The notes under the pieces: generated by a model
Told to the model about the DNA's origin: nothing
Databases searched by the model: none
Seen by the model: only the letters and a program-made list of their open reading frames with translations
Part shown: in pieces, positions 7,532 to 16,344 of the stretch
How the letters are laid out: every line of letters begins with the position of its first letter
How positions within the stretch are numbered: the first letter of the stretch is position 1
DNA from: Streptomyces sp. FIT100
GTDB lineage: Bacteria > Actinomycetota > Actinomycetes > Streptomycetales > Streptomycetaceae
Direction: 5' to 3'
DNA length: 64,000 bases
Assembly: GCF_024584805.1 (NCBI RefSeq)
Contig: NZ_CP075715.1
Location: forward strand, 4,449,526-4,513,525
Translations under genes and position numbers: made by a program

Positions 7532-7592
7532 CCACTCTGCGCGGTGTGACCGCTCAGCGCGGTGCGACCGGTCAGCGCGGTGTGACCGTGTC
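7521..7592. repeat. Four 18-bp tandem repeats across a convergent gene junction
   Basis: Units begin at 7521, 7539, 7557 and 7575 with the pattern GCGCGGTGTGACCGCTCA and a few changes. The first unit contains the esterase stop codon (TGA 7529-7531) and the third ends in the stop codon of the ABC ATPase on the other strand (7572-7574), so the array bridges both 3' ends. Confidence 0.85.
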
Positions 7593-8753
7593 CAGTTCCA
7601 CTTCCGTACGGGGGATGTCCTGCGCGTCCGCGTCGATGGAACGGCGCAGCGCCTCGTGCAGCCGGGCCGGGGTCAGCACACCGAGGAAACGTCCCTTCTC
7701 GGCACGGTCGATGACCGCGATCCAGCCCGCGTCGTGCTGGAGCATCGTGGCGAACGCCTGCTTGAGCGAGGCGCCCACGGGCAGCCACGCCTCCATCCGG
7801 CGGGCGCGGTCCCGTACGGACACCTTGCCGCCGAGAGCCGGGCCGGGGACGGGACCGGTGGGCTCGGCGGCCTGCTCGGCGGAGATCCAGCCGTGCAGAT
7901 TGTCCTCGGCGTCGAGGACGACCGCCCAGCGCGCGCCGAGGTCGCGGGGCAGCGGGTCGTCGAGGTGCACCACCGGCGGCTGTTCGAGGTCGCCCTCCTC
8001 GATGGGTGTGACGGACAGCCGCTTCAGCCCGCGGTCGGCGCCGACGAACTCCGCGACGTACGGCGTGGCAGGGGCGCCGAGGACGGCCGCCGGGGCGTCG
8101 AACTGCTCGATCCTGCCCTGTCCGTAGACGGCGATGCGGTCGCCGAGCCGCACGGCCTCCTCGATGTCGTGGGTGACGAAGAGGACCGTTTTGCGCACGG
8201 CGGCCTGGAGCCCCCGGAACTCGCTCTGGAGGTGGTCGCGGACGACCGGGTCGACCGCGCCGAACGGTTCGTCCATCAGCAGGACCGGCGGGTCCGCCGC
8301 GAGCGCCCGTGCGACGCCGACCCGCTGGCGCTGACCGCCGGAGAGCTGGTCGGGATAGCGGTCGCCGTACGTCCTCGGGTCCAGGCCCACGAGGTCGAGG
8401 AGCTCGGCGGCGCGAGCCCGGGCCTTCGGGCCCTTCCAGCCGAGCAGATGGGGAACGGTGGCGGTGTTCTCCAGCACGGTCTTGTGGGGGAAGAGCCCCA
8501 CCTGCTGGATGACGTAGCCGATGTGGCGGCGCAGTTCGACGGGGTCGGCGGCGGATATGTCCTGGCCGTCGAGGAATATCCGGCCGCTGGTGGGCTCGAT
8601 GAGCCGGTTGACCATCTTCATCGTGGTCGTCTTGCCGCAGCCGGAGGGTCCGACGAGCGTGACCAGTTCGCCCGCGGTGACCTCGAAGGAGAGATCGTCG
8701 ACGGCCGTGGTGCCGTCCGGGTAGCGCTTGGTGACGTGCTCGAATCGGATCAT
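7572..8753 (-). CDS. ABC transporter ATP-binding protein, glycine betaine/choline (OpuCA/ProV) type, with CBS region
   Basis: 393-residue ATPase. Walker A GPSGCGKTT near residue 35, signature LSGGQRQRVGVARALA, Walker B VLLMDEPFGAVDP and switch His in VTHDIEEA are all intact. The MKMVNRLIEPTSG stretch is typical of the quaternary-amine (QAT) subfamily. Residues ~240-385 form two CBS-like segments (LSVTPIEEGD..., KGRFLGVLTPARL) that in OpuA/OpuC sense ionic strength. It is transcribed divergently from its two permeases and binding protein, with a shared 163-base promoter region (8754-8916). Likely role: osmoprotectant uptake. Confidence 0.92.
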   Translation of the reverse strand: MIRFEHVTKRYPDGTTAVDDLSFEVTAGELVTLVGPSGCGKTTTMKMVNRLIEPTSGRIFLDGQDISAADPVELRRHIGYVIQQVGLFPHKTVLENTATVPHLLGWKGPKARARAAELLDLVGLDPRTYGDRYPDQLSGGQRQRVGVARALAADPPVLLMDEPFGAVDPVVRDHLQSEFRGLQAAVRKTVLFVTHDIEEAVRLGDRIAVYGQGRIEQFDAPAAVLGAPATPYVAEFVGADRGLKRLSVTPIEEGDLEQPPVVHLDDPLPRDLGARWAVVLDAEDNLHGWISAEQAAEPTGPVPGPALGGKVSVRDRARRMEAWLPVGASLKQAFATMLQHDAGWIAVIDRAEKGRFLGVLTPARLHEALRRSIDADAQDIPRTEVELDTVTPR

Positions 8754-8916
8754 GCGCCCATTGTGGCGGGTGGTGGCGGGGCATGTGTGAAGGGCGTGTT
8801 GCCGGAACGCGAAGCTCCTCGGCGATTGTCAGTGGCGGGGGATAGGGTCGGTTTCCGGTCGGCCTCGGGTCGAACAAGTTTTGCGACGTACCGAACAGAG
8901 GGACGGGGGTGGGGCG

Positions 8917-9618
8917 ATGGCGGGCCAGAACTGCCTGGTGACGAACGACTGGATCTGCGGCGAATATCTCCGTTCCCGCAGCCAGGAATTGGCCGACGCG
9001 ACGGTGCAGCACATCTGGATCACGGCGGTCTCGGTGCTGATCGGGCTGGCGGTCGCTTTCCCGCTGGCGCTGCTCGCCCGGCGCAGCCCCCGGCTCACCG
9101 GCCCGGTGCTCGGCCTGACGACGCTGCTCTACACGATTCCGTCACTGGCGATGTTCTCGCTGCTGCTGCCGTTCTTCGGGCTCTCCGCCGCCCTGGTGAT
9201 CACGGGCCTGGTGCTGTATTCGCTGACGATTCTCGTGCGGAACATACTGGCGGGCCTGGAAGCCGTTCCGCAGGAGGCGCGTGAGGCGGCGCGCGGCATG
9301 GGGTACGGACCGGCCAGGCTGCTGTGGGAGGTCGAACTCCCGCTCGCGCTCCCCGCGCTGATGGCGGGCCTGCGCATCGCCACCGTGTCGACGGTCGCGC
9401 TCACGACGGTCGGCTCGATCGTCGGCCGCGGCGGCCTCGGCAATCTCATCGAGGACGCGCTGCCCAGCTTCTTCAAGGCCCAGGTGCTGACGGCCTCGGT
9501 GCTCTGCGTGCTGCTGGCCGTCGCCGCCGATCTGCTGCTCCTGGGCGTGCAGCGCCTGCTCACGCCCTGGACCCGAATACGGACACGGGCCGCGGCCGCG
9601 GCCCCGGGGGCCCGCTGA
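8917..9618 (+). CDS. ABC transporter permease, betaine/choline type (first subunit)
   Basis: 233-residue inner-membrane permease with about five to six membrane spans and the EAA loop AREAARGMGYGPARLLWEVELPLALP that contacts the ATPase. The start at ATG 8917 follows a G-rich ribosome binding site; an upstream in-frame TTG at 8881 is less likely. The N-terminal stretch NCLVTNDWICGEYLRSRSQE precedes the first span. It overlaps the next permease gene by TGATG (shared A at 9618). It forms the transport channel together with the second permease. Confidence 0.92.
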   Translation: MAGQNCLVTNDWICGEYLRSRSQELADATVQHIWITAVSVLIGLAVAFPLALLARRSPRLTGPVLGLTTLLYTIPSLAMFSLLLPFFGLSAALVITGLVLYSLTILVRNILAGLEAVPQEAREAARGMGYGPARLLWEVELPLALPALMAGLRIATVSTVALTTVGSIVGRGGLGNLIEDALPSFFKAQVLTASVLCVLLAVAADLLLLGVQRLLTPWTRIRTRAAAAAPGAR

Positions 9619-10313
9619 TGGACGTACTGGCCAAGAGCTGGACCTGGCTCACCACCGGCGCCAACTGGTCGGGGGAGAGCGGCGCGTGGCACCGGCTCGG
9701 AGAGCATCTGTACGTGAGCGGGGTCGCCATGGCGCTGGCCTGCGCGGTCGCCCTGCCGCTCGCCCTGTACCTGGGGCACGTCGGCCGCGGTGGAGCCCTC
9801 GCCGTCAACATCTCCAACGCGGGCCGGGCCATTCCGGTCTTCGCGGTGCTCGCCCTGTTCATGGTCACGCCGCTGCGCAGCGCCGGATACGTCCCGACGA
9901 TCATCGCGCTGGTGCTGTTCGCCGTGCCGCCGCTGCTGACCAACGCCTATGTGGGGATGCGGGAGGTGGACCGGGCCGTCGTGGAGGCCGCGCGCGGCAT
10001 GGGGATGTCGGGCCGGCAGCTCTTCGTCCGGGTCGAGCTGCCGCTCGCGTACCCGATGGTGATGACCGGGCTGCGCTCGGCAGCCGTCCAGGTCGTCGCC
10101 ACCGCGACGATCGCGGCGATGGTCGGCCAGGGCGGCCTCGGCCGGATCATCACGGCCGGTTTCAACACGTACAACACGCCTCAAGTGGTCGCGGGCGCCC
10201 TGCTCGTGGCCGTGCTCGCCCTGCTGGTGGAGGCGGTGCTGGTGCTGGTCGACCGGCTGTGCAGTCCGCTGCGTCTCCTGCGTCCCCAGCGCTCCCTGCG
10301 GAAGACCGTGTGA
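9618..10313 (+). CDS. ABC transporter permease, betaine/choline type (second subunit)
   Basis: 231-residue permease homologous to the previous one, with EAA loop VVEAARGMGMSGRQLFVRVELP and GQGGLGRIITAGFNTYNTPQV near the C-terminal spans. It begins with ATG overlapping the preceding TGA (TGATG at 9616-9620), giving coupled translation and 1:1 subunits. It is followed after 28 bases by the binding-protein gene. Duplicate permeases flanking one ATPase and one lipoprotein are the standard OpuC/ProWX layout. Confidence 0.92.
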   Translation: MDVLAKSWTWLTTGANWSGESGAWHRLGEHLYVSGVAMALACAVALPLALYLGHVGRGGALAVNISNAGRAIPVFAVLALFMVTPLRSAGYVPTIIALVLFAVPPLLTNAYVGMREVDRAVVEAARGMGMSGRQLFVRVELPLAYPMVMTGLRSAAVQVVATATIAAMVGQGGLGRIITAGFNTYNTPQVVAGALLVAVLALLVEAVLVLVDRLCSPLRLLRPQRSLRKTV

Positions 10314-10341
10314 CCACTCACTCACTTGGATGGTGAACCTC

Positions 10342-11325
10342 ATGAGCAAGACCTCGCGCATCGCGGGTGCAGTGCTGGGCGTCGTGGGCCTTGTCGGCTC
10401 GCTCGCCGCGTGCGGCGGCGGCAGCCTGGAGCAGGAGAAGAGCGGCTCCGCCGGCACGGCCGGGAAGCCGAGCAGTGCCGAGAAGGGCACGCTCGTCGTG
10501 GGCGCCGCGGCGTTCACGGAGTCCAAGGTGCTCGCCGAGCTCTACGCACAGGTGCTGGGCGACGCCGGTTACCGCACGTCGGTCACGACCGTGAAGAACC
10601 GGGAGCTGTACGAGCCGTCGCTGGAGAAGGGCGAGATCGACGTCGTACCGGAATACGCGGCGACGATCGCCGAATTCCTCAACGCGAAGGTGAACGGGCC
10701 GAAGGCGCCCGAGGAGAAGCCCGTCGCCTCCAGCGATGTCGCCGCCACCGTCGCCGGGCTGCAGAAGCTCGCCGAACCGCTCGGTCTGAAGGTGCTGCCC
10801 GCGGGCGAGGCGGTCGACCAGAACGCCTTCGCGGTGAGCAAGGAATTCGCCGAGAAGAACAAGCTCAAGACCCTTTCCGATCTTGGAAAGTCGAAGCTGA
10901 AGGTCAAGATCGCGGCCGGGGACGAGTGCGAAGTCCGGCCGTTCTGCGCGCCCGGTCTGAAGAAGACCTACGGCATCGATGTGGCGGGCGTGGATCCGAA
11001 GGGCGTCGGCACCCCCCAGGCCAAGCAGGCCGTCAAGGACGGTGAGGACCAGCTCGTGCTGACCACCACCACCGACGCCACGCTGGAGAGTTTCGGACTT
11101 GTTCTGCTGGAGGACGACAAGAAGCTCCAGAACGCGGACAACGTGCTGCCGGTGCTCAATGCCGAGGACGCGGGCGCGCAGGAGATAGCCGACGCCCTCG
11201 GCAAGCTCACCGGAGCGCTGACGACGCAGGACCTGGTGGAGCTGAACCGGAAGGTGGACGCGGAGCGGGCGAAGCCGCAGGACGTCGCGAGGGAGTATCT
11301 CGCCGCGAAGGGCCTGATCAAGTAG
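10342..11325 (+). CDS. Quaternary-amine ABC transporter substrate-binding lipoprotein
   Basis: 327-residue lipoprotein with a short signal peptide ending in the lipobox SLAACGGG. The mature part has OpuAC/OpuCC features: VVGAAAFTESKVLAELYAQ, then YEPSLEKGEIDVVPEYAA, the QNAFAVSKEFAEKNKL domain-crossover region, and AREYLAAKGLIK at the end. It captures betaine- or choline-like solutes outside the membrane for the two upstream permeases. ATG 10342 is preferred; an in-frame ATG at 10330 would add four residues. Downstream lies a short direct repeat (GGAGGGGCGGTAA twice) and no clear terminator. Confidence 0.92.
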   Translation: MSKTSRIAGAVLGVVGLVGSLAACGGGSLEQEKSGSAGTAGKPSSAEKGTLVVGAAAFTESKVLAELYAQVLGDAGYRTSVTTVKNRELYEPSLEKGEIDVVPEYAATIAEFLNAKVNGPKAPEEKPVASSDVAATVAGLQKLAEPLGLKVLPAGEAVDQNAFAVSKEFAEKNKLKTLSDLGKSKLKVKIAAGDECEVRPFCAPGLKKTYGIDVAGVDPKGVGTPQAKQAVKDGEDQLVLTTTTDATLESFGLVLLEDDKKLQNADNVLPVLNAEDAGAQEIADALGKLTGALTTQDLVELNRKVDAERAKPQDVAREYLAAKGLIK

Positions 11326-11469
11326 TTCCGATCAAGGACCGGCCGGAAGCGGAAGCGGAGGGGCGGTAAGTGGAGGGGCGGTAAAGGGAGTCGGCCCGTG
11401 GCTCGAACTGACCAAGAGATTGCCGGGCCGACCCCCCAATCGTCATCTACGCACGGTAAATTTCAGGCC

Positions 11470-12519
11470 ATGCCACGTGGACGCCATCGCCATTCCCCAC
11501 CTCTGCACCGGCTCCTGCAGCCCTCCGCGGTCGCCGGAGCTTCGGTTCTCTGTGCCGCCGGCGCCTGGCTATTCGCTGATCCCGTCGTGCTCCGCACCCT
11601 GGTCGCCGCGGCCGCGGCAGCCGCGGTCACCGGCGCGGTGCTCATGCGCGGCTGGGACCGGAGCGCGGGCCGCCGCGTCGCCGAGCTCACCCGCCTCCGC
11701 GCCAGCGACGCCTGGAAGACCGAGGAGCGCATAGCCGAGCTGGAAGCCGATCTCGACGAATCCCGTGAGCTGCGCACCAAGCTGGATGCGAAGCTCCGCA
11801 CGAAGCGGGTCGAGCTGGCGGCGCTGCGCAACGAGCACGCCTCGCTGCTGCGCCGGTACGCGAACGCCGAGACCGAGCGGGCCAGCGCGCTGGAGGGCCG
11901 TCGCCGGCTCGCACTGGAGGCCGCAGCGCCCAAGGAGCTGCCGCCCGCCGGTTCGACGCCGACGCCCTCCGCCTATCTGCGCGCCGCCAAGGCCCTGGAG
12001 GACCTGTCGCGCAACGTCGCGGCGCAGCAGGCGAGGCGCACCGTCGAGGAGGCCCGCAAGCGCGATCTCGCCGAGCGGGCACGGGAGGCGGACGAGCCGC
12101 AGGGGAAGCACGCGGCGGCCGCCGGGGGAGAGCAGCACGCCCGCCCGTCGTCCGCCGCCCCCGCACTCCCCGCGCTCCCGGCCAGGACGCCGGTGCCGAT
12201 CGCCGCGGCGATCGTTCCGTACACCGCGCGCCAGGCTCCGCGCCCGCTGGGGGGCTTCGACTTCTTCGGCACGCAGGGTGGCACCCAGGGCGGCACGCAG
12301 GGTGGTACCCCGAGCGGTGGACAGGACGGCGCCCGGCGCGGTCAGGGCAGCCGGAGGGCGCCCGTCGCGGCGATCGAGTCCGAGGACCTGGCGGACGTCG
12401 TCGGTGAGGAGGCGCTGGCCGAGGCCGGTGCCGACGGGGTCGGTGCGGTGATCGACCTGACCGCGCACGACGAGACCGAGCAGCTGGACGTCGCCGAGCT
12501 GCGCAGCGCGATCTCGTAG
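11470..12519 (+). CDS. Hypothetical membrane protein with coiled coil and Gly-Gly-Thr-Gln repeats
   Basis: About 349 residues. After a basic N-terminus (PRGRHRHSPP) come two short hydrophobic segments (about 18-35 and 38-57), a long charged heptad region (about 70-140) that should form a coiled coil, an Ala/Pro linker, and GTQGGTQGGTQGGTP encoded by 12-bp DNA repeats at 12271-12312. The acidic C-terminus ends ELRSAIS. Similar proteins sit beside nuoD2 in Streptomyces; no function is known to me. I take ATG 11470 as the start; an in-frame start at 11398 is possible. It converges on nuoD2. Confidence 0.7.
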   Translation: MPRGRHRHSPPLHRLLQPSAVAGASVLCAAGAWLFADPVVLRTLVAAAAAAAVTGAVLMRGWDRSAGRRVAELTRLRASDAWKTEERIAELEADLDESRELRTKLDAKLRTKRVELAALRNEHASLLRRYANAETERASALEGRRRLALEAAAPKELPPAGSTPTPSAYLRAAKALEDLSRNVAAQQARRTVEEARKRDLAERAREADEPQGKHAAAAGGEQHARPSSAAPALPALPARTPVPIAAAIVPYTARQAPRPLGGFDFFGTQGGTQGGTQGGTPSGGQDGARRGQGSRRAPVAAIESEDLADVVGEEALAEAGADGVGAVIDLTAHDETEQLDVAELRSAIS

Positions 12520-12532
12520 CCGCCGCACGGAC

Positions 12533-12578
12533 CGCCCGGCTCCGCCCGCTACTTGCGCCCGGCTCCGGCCGCTACTTG
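12533..12578. repeat. 23-bp tandem duplication at the nuoD2 stop codon
   Basis: CGCCCGGCTCC(G/C)... ending CTACTTG occurs at 12533-12555 and again, adjacent, at 12556-12578 with one mismatch. The second copy contains the nuoD2 stop codon (12572-12574), so the last codons of nuoD2 and its 3' flank were duplicated. Confidence 0.85.
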
Positions 12579-13714
12579 TCGATGTCGCCGACGACGAAGA
12601 ACAGCGATCCCAGGATCGCCACCATGTCGGCGACGAGCGTGCCGGGCAGCAGCTCGGTCAGCGCCTGGATGTTGTTGTACGACGCGGAGCGGAGCTTGAG
12701 GCGGTACGGCGTCTTCTCGCCCTTGGACACCAGGTAGTAGCCGTTGATGCCGAGCGGGTTCTCGGTCCAGGCGTACGTGTGGCCCTCGGGGGCCTTCAGC
12801 ACCTTCGGCAGGCGCTGGTTGACCGGCCCCGGGGGCAGCTCGGCGAGCCGGTCCAGGCAGGCGTCCGCGAGTTCGAGCGCGTTGTGGGTCTGCTCCAGCA
12901 GGCACTCGAAGCGGGCCAGGCAGTCGCCCTCGGTCCGGGTGACGACCTTCAGGGTGTCCTGCAGTTCGCCGTACGCCAGGTACGGCTCGTCGCGGCGCAG
13001 GTCGAAGTCGACGCCCGAGGCGCGGGCGATCGGCCCGGAGACCCCGTAGGCGTGCGCGGTCGCCGGCGTCAGGACGCCGATGCCGCGGGTGCGCCCGCGG
13101 AAGATCTCGTTGCCGAGGACGAGCCGGTCGTACACGTCCATCCGCGACCGCACGTCGGCGACCGCCTGCCGTGCCCGGCCCGTCCAGCCCGCGGGCAGGT
13201 CCTCCTTGAGGCCGCCGACCCGGTTGAACATGTAGTGCATCCGGCCGCCGGAGATCTCCTCCATGACGGTCTGGAGCTCCTCGCGCTCCCGGAATGCGTA
13301 GAAGACCGGGGTGATTCCGCCCAGTTCCAGCGGATACGACCCGAGGAACATCAGGTGGTTGAGCACCCGGTTCAGCTCGGCGAGGAGCGTACGCATCCAC
13401 ACCGCGCGCTCCGGCACCTCCATGCCGAGCATGCGCTCGACGGCCATGACGACCCCGAGCTCGTTCGAGAAGGCGGACAGCCAGTCGTGCCGGTTGGCCA
13501 GCATCACGATCTGCCGGTAGTCGCGCGCCTCGAACAGCTTCTCCGCGCCCCGGTGCATGTACCCGATCACCGGCTCGGCCTGCTGAATGCGCTCACCGTC
13601 CAGGACCAGCCGGAGCCGGAGCACGCCGTGGGTGGAGGGGTGCTGCGGGCCGATGTTCAGCACCATGTCGGTGCTCTCCGCCGCGCCGCCGATGCCGATC
13701 GTCGTCTCCGTCAT
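12572..13714 (-). CDS. nuoD2: Orphan NADH-quinone oxidoreductase subunit D (NuoD2)
   Basis: 380-residue homologue of the 49-kDa / NuoD subunit of respiratory complex I, which with NuoB forms the quinone site. Signatures: NIGPQHPSTHGVLRLRL near residue 20, GYMHRGAEKL, ERAVWMRTLLAELNRVLNHL, SGGRMHYMFNRVGG and RSASYNNIQAL. It is shorter than typical NuoD (about 440). No other nuo genes are nearby, so it is the isolated second copy known in Streptomyces. The downstream partner complex is unknown. It lies next to a MidA/NDUFAF7-type methyltransferase gene, whose mitochondrial counterpart modifies the orthologous subunit. Confidence 0.93.
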   Translation of the reverse strand: MTETTIGIGGAAESTDMVLNIGPQHPSTHGVLRLRLVLDGERIQQAEPVIGYMHRGAEKLFEARDYRQIVMLANRHDWLSAFSNELGVVMAVERMLGMEVPERAVWMRTLLAELNRVLNHLMFLGSYPLELGGITPVFYAFREREELQTVMEEISGGRMHYMFNRVGGLKEDLPAGWTGRARQAVADVRSRMDVYDRLVLGNEIFRGRTRGIGVLTPATAHAYGVSGPIARASGVDFDLRRDEPYLAYGELQDTLKVVTRTEGDCLARFECLLEQTHNALELADACLDRLAELPPGPVNQRLPKVLKAPEGHTYAWTENPLGINGYYLVSKGEKTPYRLKLRSASYNNIQALTELLPGTLVADMVAILGSLFFVVGDIDK

Positions 13715-13826
13715 GGGCGACAGTATCCCTCCCTGGCGCGGACGCCGGCGGCCCGGGCCGAGGGGCGGACCCGGTCCCCGCTCGCTCCGTGCCGCAACGG
13801 CCCCGCCGCACGGCCCGCCGCGGGCG

Positions 13827-14927
13827 TCAGGACGGTGGCGGGACCGGCTGGAGGAGCCAGGTGAAGTCGCCGAGGCCGCCGCGGGCGGTCAGCTCCGCCG
13901 CCTCACCCGCCGCCGACAGCGCCCGCACGTACGCCGCCGGGTCGGACGACGCCAGCGCCAGCGGCGGCCGGGTCCCGGACACCCCCAGGCGCCCGAGCGC
14001 CTCCCGCTGGCTGACCAGCGCGGCTCCGGCTCCGGTTCCGGGGCCGAGGCCGATGCCGGTCCCGGCCTCGGTCCTGGTCCCGGCTCCGGCCCGCGCGCCC
14101 GCGTCCGTCCCCACCCCCGCGGCGCACGCGTCCAACGCCACATGCGCCGTGATGTCGCAGCTGCCGTCCGGCACCGGCCGCACCTCCCGCCCCTCCCGGA
14201 ACCCGGCCAGCGTGCCGTACGGCGGCCGCGCCCCCGCCCGGTGCGCATAGTCCACCGCCACGGCGAGCCCCGCGCCGAGGCTCGCCACGGCCTCCGCCCA
14301 CGCCTCGTCCCGCGCCCGGCCGATCTCCCCCCGCGTGCCCGGCCCGGTCAGCGGCCACCAGCGCTCCAGCCACTGCGCGTCCGCCCCGCCCGCCGGCACC
14401 GGTTCCCCGAGGCGCTCCTCGCCGTCCGCCGGGCGCACCAGGACGTACCGGGCCGTCCCCGTCTCGTCCGCCTCCACGACCTCCACCGGGACGTTGTCCA
14501 GCCACTCGTTGGCGAAGAGGAGGCCGGTCACCCCGGCCGGCGGTCGGTCGGTCCATGCGATGCGCTGGTCGAGCCCCGCGGGCCGGCCGGCGGCGCGCTC
14601 GACGGCGTACGCCCGTACCGCACGCCCGTCCGGGTCCGGCAGCCTCCCGTCGGGCAGCGCGGCGAGCACCCCCGTCAGCAGCTCTCCGCGCCCCGCCCCC
14701 ATGTCCACCAGCGCGATCTCGGGGGCGTCCGGCAGCGACTCCGCGGTCTCGGCCAGCAGCCGGGCGACGGCGGCGGCGTACAGCGGCGAGGCGTGCACCG
14801 ACGTACGGAAGTGCCCGGCCGGCCCCTCCGGCCGCCGGTAGAAGCCGCCGGGCCCGTACAGCGCGCGCTCGGTCGCCTCCCGCCAGAGGACCCACTCATC
14901 GGCCCCGACCGCTGTCGTGTTCGTCAC
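13827..14927 (-). CDS. SAM-dependent methyltransferase, MidA/NDUFAF7 family
   Basis: 366-residue Rossmann methyltransferase with an N-terminal ALYGPGGFYRR region, the SAM motif EIALVDMGAGRGELL near residue 81, FANEWLDNVPV (family motif) and CDITAHVALDA. In mitochondria NDUFAF7 dimethylates a conserved Arg of NDUFS2, the NuoD orthologue; here nuoD2 lies directly downstream on the same strand, 112 bases away. GTG 14927 has GGGGAG nine bases upstream; an upstream in-frame GTG lacks spacing. The Gly/Ala/Thr-rich insert (about residues 275-305) is a microsatellite-like expansion. Confidence 0.88.
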   Translation of the reverse strand: MTNTTAVGADEWVLWREATERALYGPGGFYRRPEGPAGHFRTSVHASPLYAAAVARLLAETAESLPDAPEIALVDMGAGRGELLTGVLAALPDGRLPDPDGRAVRAYAVERAAGRPAGLDQRIAWTDRPPAGVTGLLFANEWLDNVPVEVVEADETGTARYVLVRPADGEERLGEPVPAGGADAQWLERWWPLTGPGTRGEIGRARDEAWAEAVASLGAGLAVAVDYAHRAGARPPYGTLAGFREGREVRPVPDGSCDITAHVALDACAAGVGTDAGARAGAGTRTEAGTGIGLGPGTGAGAALVSQREALGRLGVSGTRPPLALASSDPAAYVRALSAAGEAAELTARGGLGDFTWLLQPVPPPS

Positions 14928-15034
14928 GCGAGCCAGTCTCCCCTGTGCCTCCACCTTGCGGAGTAGGCGCCCGCCGACCGGATCGACCCTCCGGTTGACC
15001 CTTGCACCTTTCCGTTGTCCCTACGCTGGGTTAC

Positions 15035-16237
15035 GTGCAGCGTCTCTACGACTTCATCCGCAGGCACCCGACGGGCGTCGACACCTTCTGGGCCGTCGTC
15101 CTCTTCGGGTTCTCCATGCTGTGGGCCGTCCAGGAGAACGCGAACGCCGGCAACGAGCCCCGGGTCGCCGCGGCCGTCATCGTCTTCCTGCTCAGCCTGA
15201 GCGTCGCGCTGCGACGCCGCGCACCGGAGAAGATGCTGCTGCTCGTGGCCGCCGTGGGCATCGCCCAGCTGGCGCTGGACATCAAGGTCAACGCCGCAGA
15301 CTTCGCGATGCTCGTCCTGATCTACACGGTCGCCGCGCACGACGGCCCCCGCTGGGCCTCGCGGCTGGCGTTCGCCGGCGGGCTCTCCGCCGCCACGCTC
15401 TCCCAGATCCGCTGGCCGGTCGAGGACACCGGCATCGGCGGCCAGATCTTCTTCACCATCGTCATGAGCGTCCCGTTCGCCCTGGCCTGGGTGCTCGGTG
15501 ACTCGCTGCGCACCCGCCGCGCGTACTTCGCCCAGCTGGAGGAGCGCGCGTCGCGGCTGGAGAAGGAGCGCGAGGCACAGTCCAAGGTCGCCGTCGCCGC
15601 CGAGCGCGCCCGGATCGCCCGCGAGCTGCACGACGTCGTCGCGCACAACGTCTCGGTGATGGTCGTGCAGGCCGACGGCGCCGCCTACGTCCTGGACGCC
15701 GCCCCCGACCAGGCCCGGCAGGCCCTGGAGACGATCTCCACCACCGGCCGCCAGGCGCTCGCCGAGATGCGCCGGCTGCTGGGAGTGCTGCGCACCGGCG
15801 ACGCCCCGGAGAGCGGCGAGTACGTGCCGCAGCCCGACGTCGAGCAGATCGAGGACCTGGTCGAGCAGGTGCGCACGGCCGGCCTCACCGTCGACTTCAA
15901 GATCGAGGGCACCTCGCGCCCGCTGCCCAGCGGCGTGGAGCTCACGGCGTACCGGATCGTCCAGGAAGCCCTCACCAACACCCGCAAGCACGGCGGCCCG
16001 AACGCGGGCGCCAGCGTCCGGCTGGTGTACTTCGACGACGGGCTCGGCCTGCTTGTAGAGGATGACGGCCGGGGCGCGGCGCACGAGATGTACGAGGACG
16101 GCGGCGCCGACGGCAGGGGCCACGGCCTGATCGGCATGCGCGAGCGCGTCGGGATGGTCGGCGGCACGCTGGACGCCGGGCCGCGGCCCGGCGGCGGGTT
16201 CAGGATCAGCGCCCTGCTCCCGCTCAAGCCCGCCTGA
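15035..16237 (+). CDS. Sensor histidine kinase, NarL/DesK type
   Basis: About 400 residues: five to six N-terminal membrane helices (about 18-150), a coiled linker (LEERASRLEKEREAQ), the HisKA_3 phosphoacceptor ARELHDVVAHNVSVM, and a HATPase domain with N-box EALTNTRKHGG and G-box GHGLIGMRERVGMVGGTL. There is no extracellular sensing domain, so it probably senses the membrane itself. The likely start is GTG 15035, seven bases after TACGCT, as for a leaderless message. The response regulator follows after 107 bases. Confidence 0.92.
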   Translation: MQRLYDFIRRHPTGVDTFWAVVLFGFSMLWAVQENANAGNEPRVAAAVIVFLLSLSVALRRRAPEKMLLLVAAVGIAQLALDIKVNAADFAMLVLIYTVAAHDGPRWASRLAFAGGLSAATLSQIRWPVEDTGIGGQIFFTIVMSVPFALAWVLGDSLRTRRAYFAQLEERASRLEKEREAQSKVAVAAERARIARELHDVVAHNVSVMVVQADGAAYVLDAAPDQARQALETISTTGRQALAEMRRLLGVLRTGDAPESGEYVPQPDVEQIEDLVEQVRTAGLTVDFKIEGTSRPLPSGVELTAYRIVQEALTNTRKHGGPNAGASVRLVYFDDGLGLLVEDDGRGAAHEMYEDGGADGRGHGLIGMRERVGMVGGTLDAGPRPGGGFRISALLPLKPA

Positions 16238-16330
16238 CCGGCCCCACCGACCCGCCACCGCCCGCCACTGACCGGCCCCACCCACCCACTCGCCCGCCCG
16301 CCACTGACCGGCCACCGACCGTCCACAGAC
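16238..16330 (+). repeat. Degenerate repeats between kinase and regulator genes
   Basis: The gap consists of C-rich near-repeats built on ACTGACCGGCC and CCGCCACTGACC (copies beginning near 16236, 16267 and 16302). No promoter or hairpin stands out, and the arrangement suggests slippage rather than a regulatory element. Confidence 0.6.
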
Positions 16331-16344
16331 AGGGGACCTCTTCC

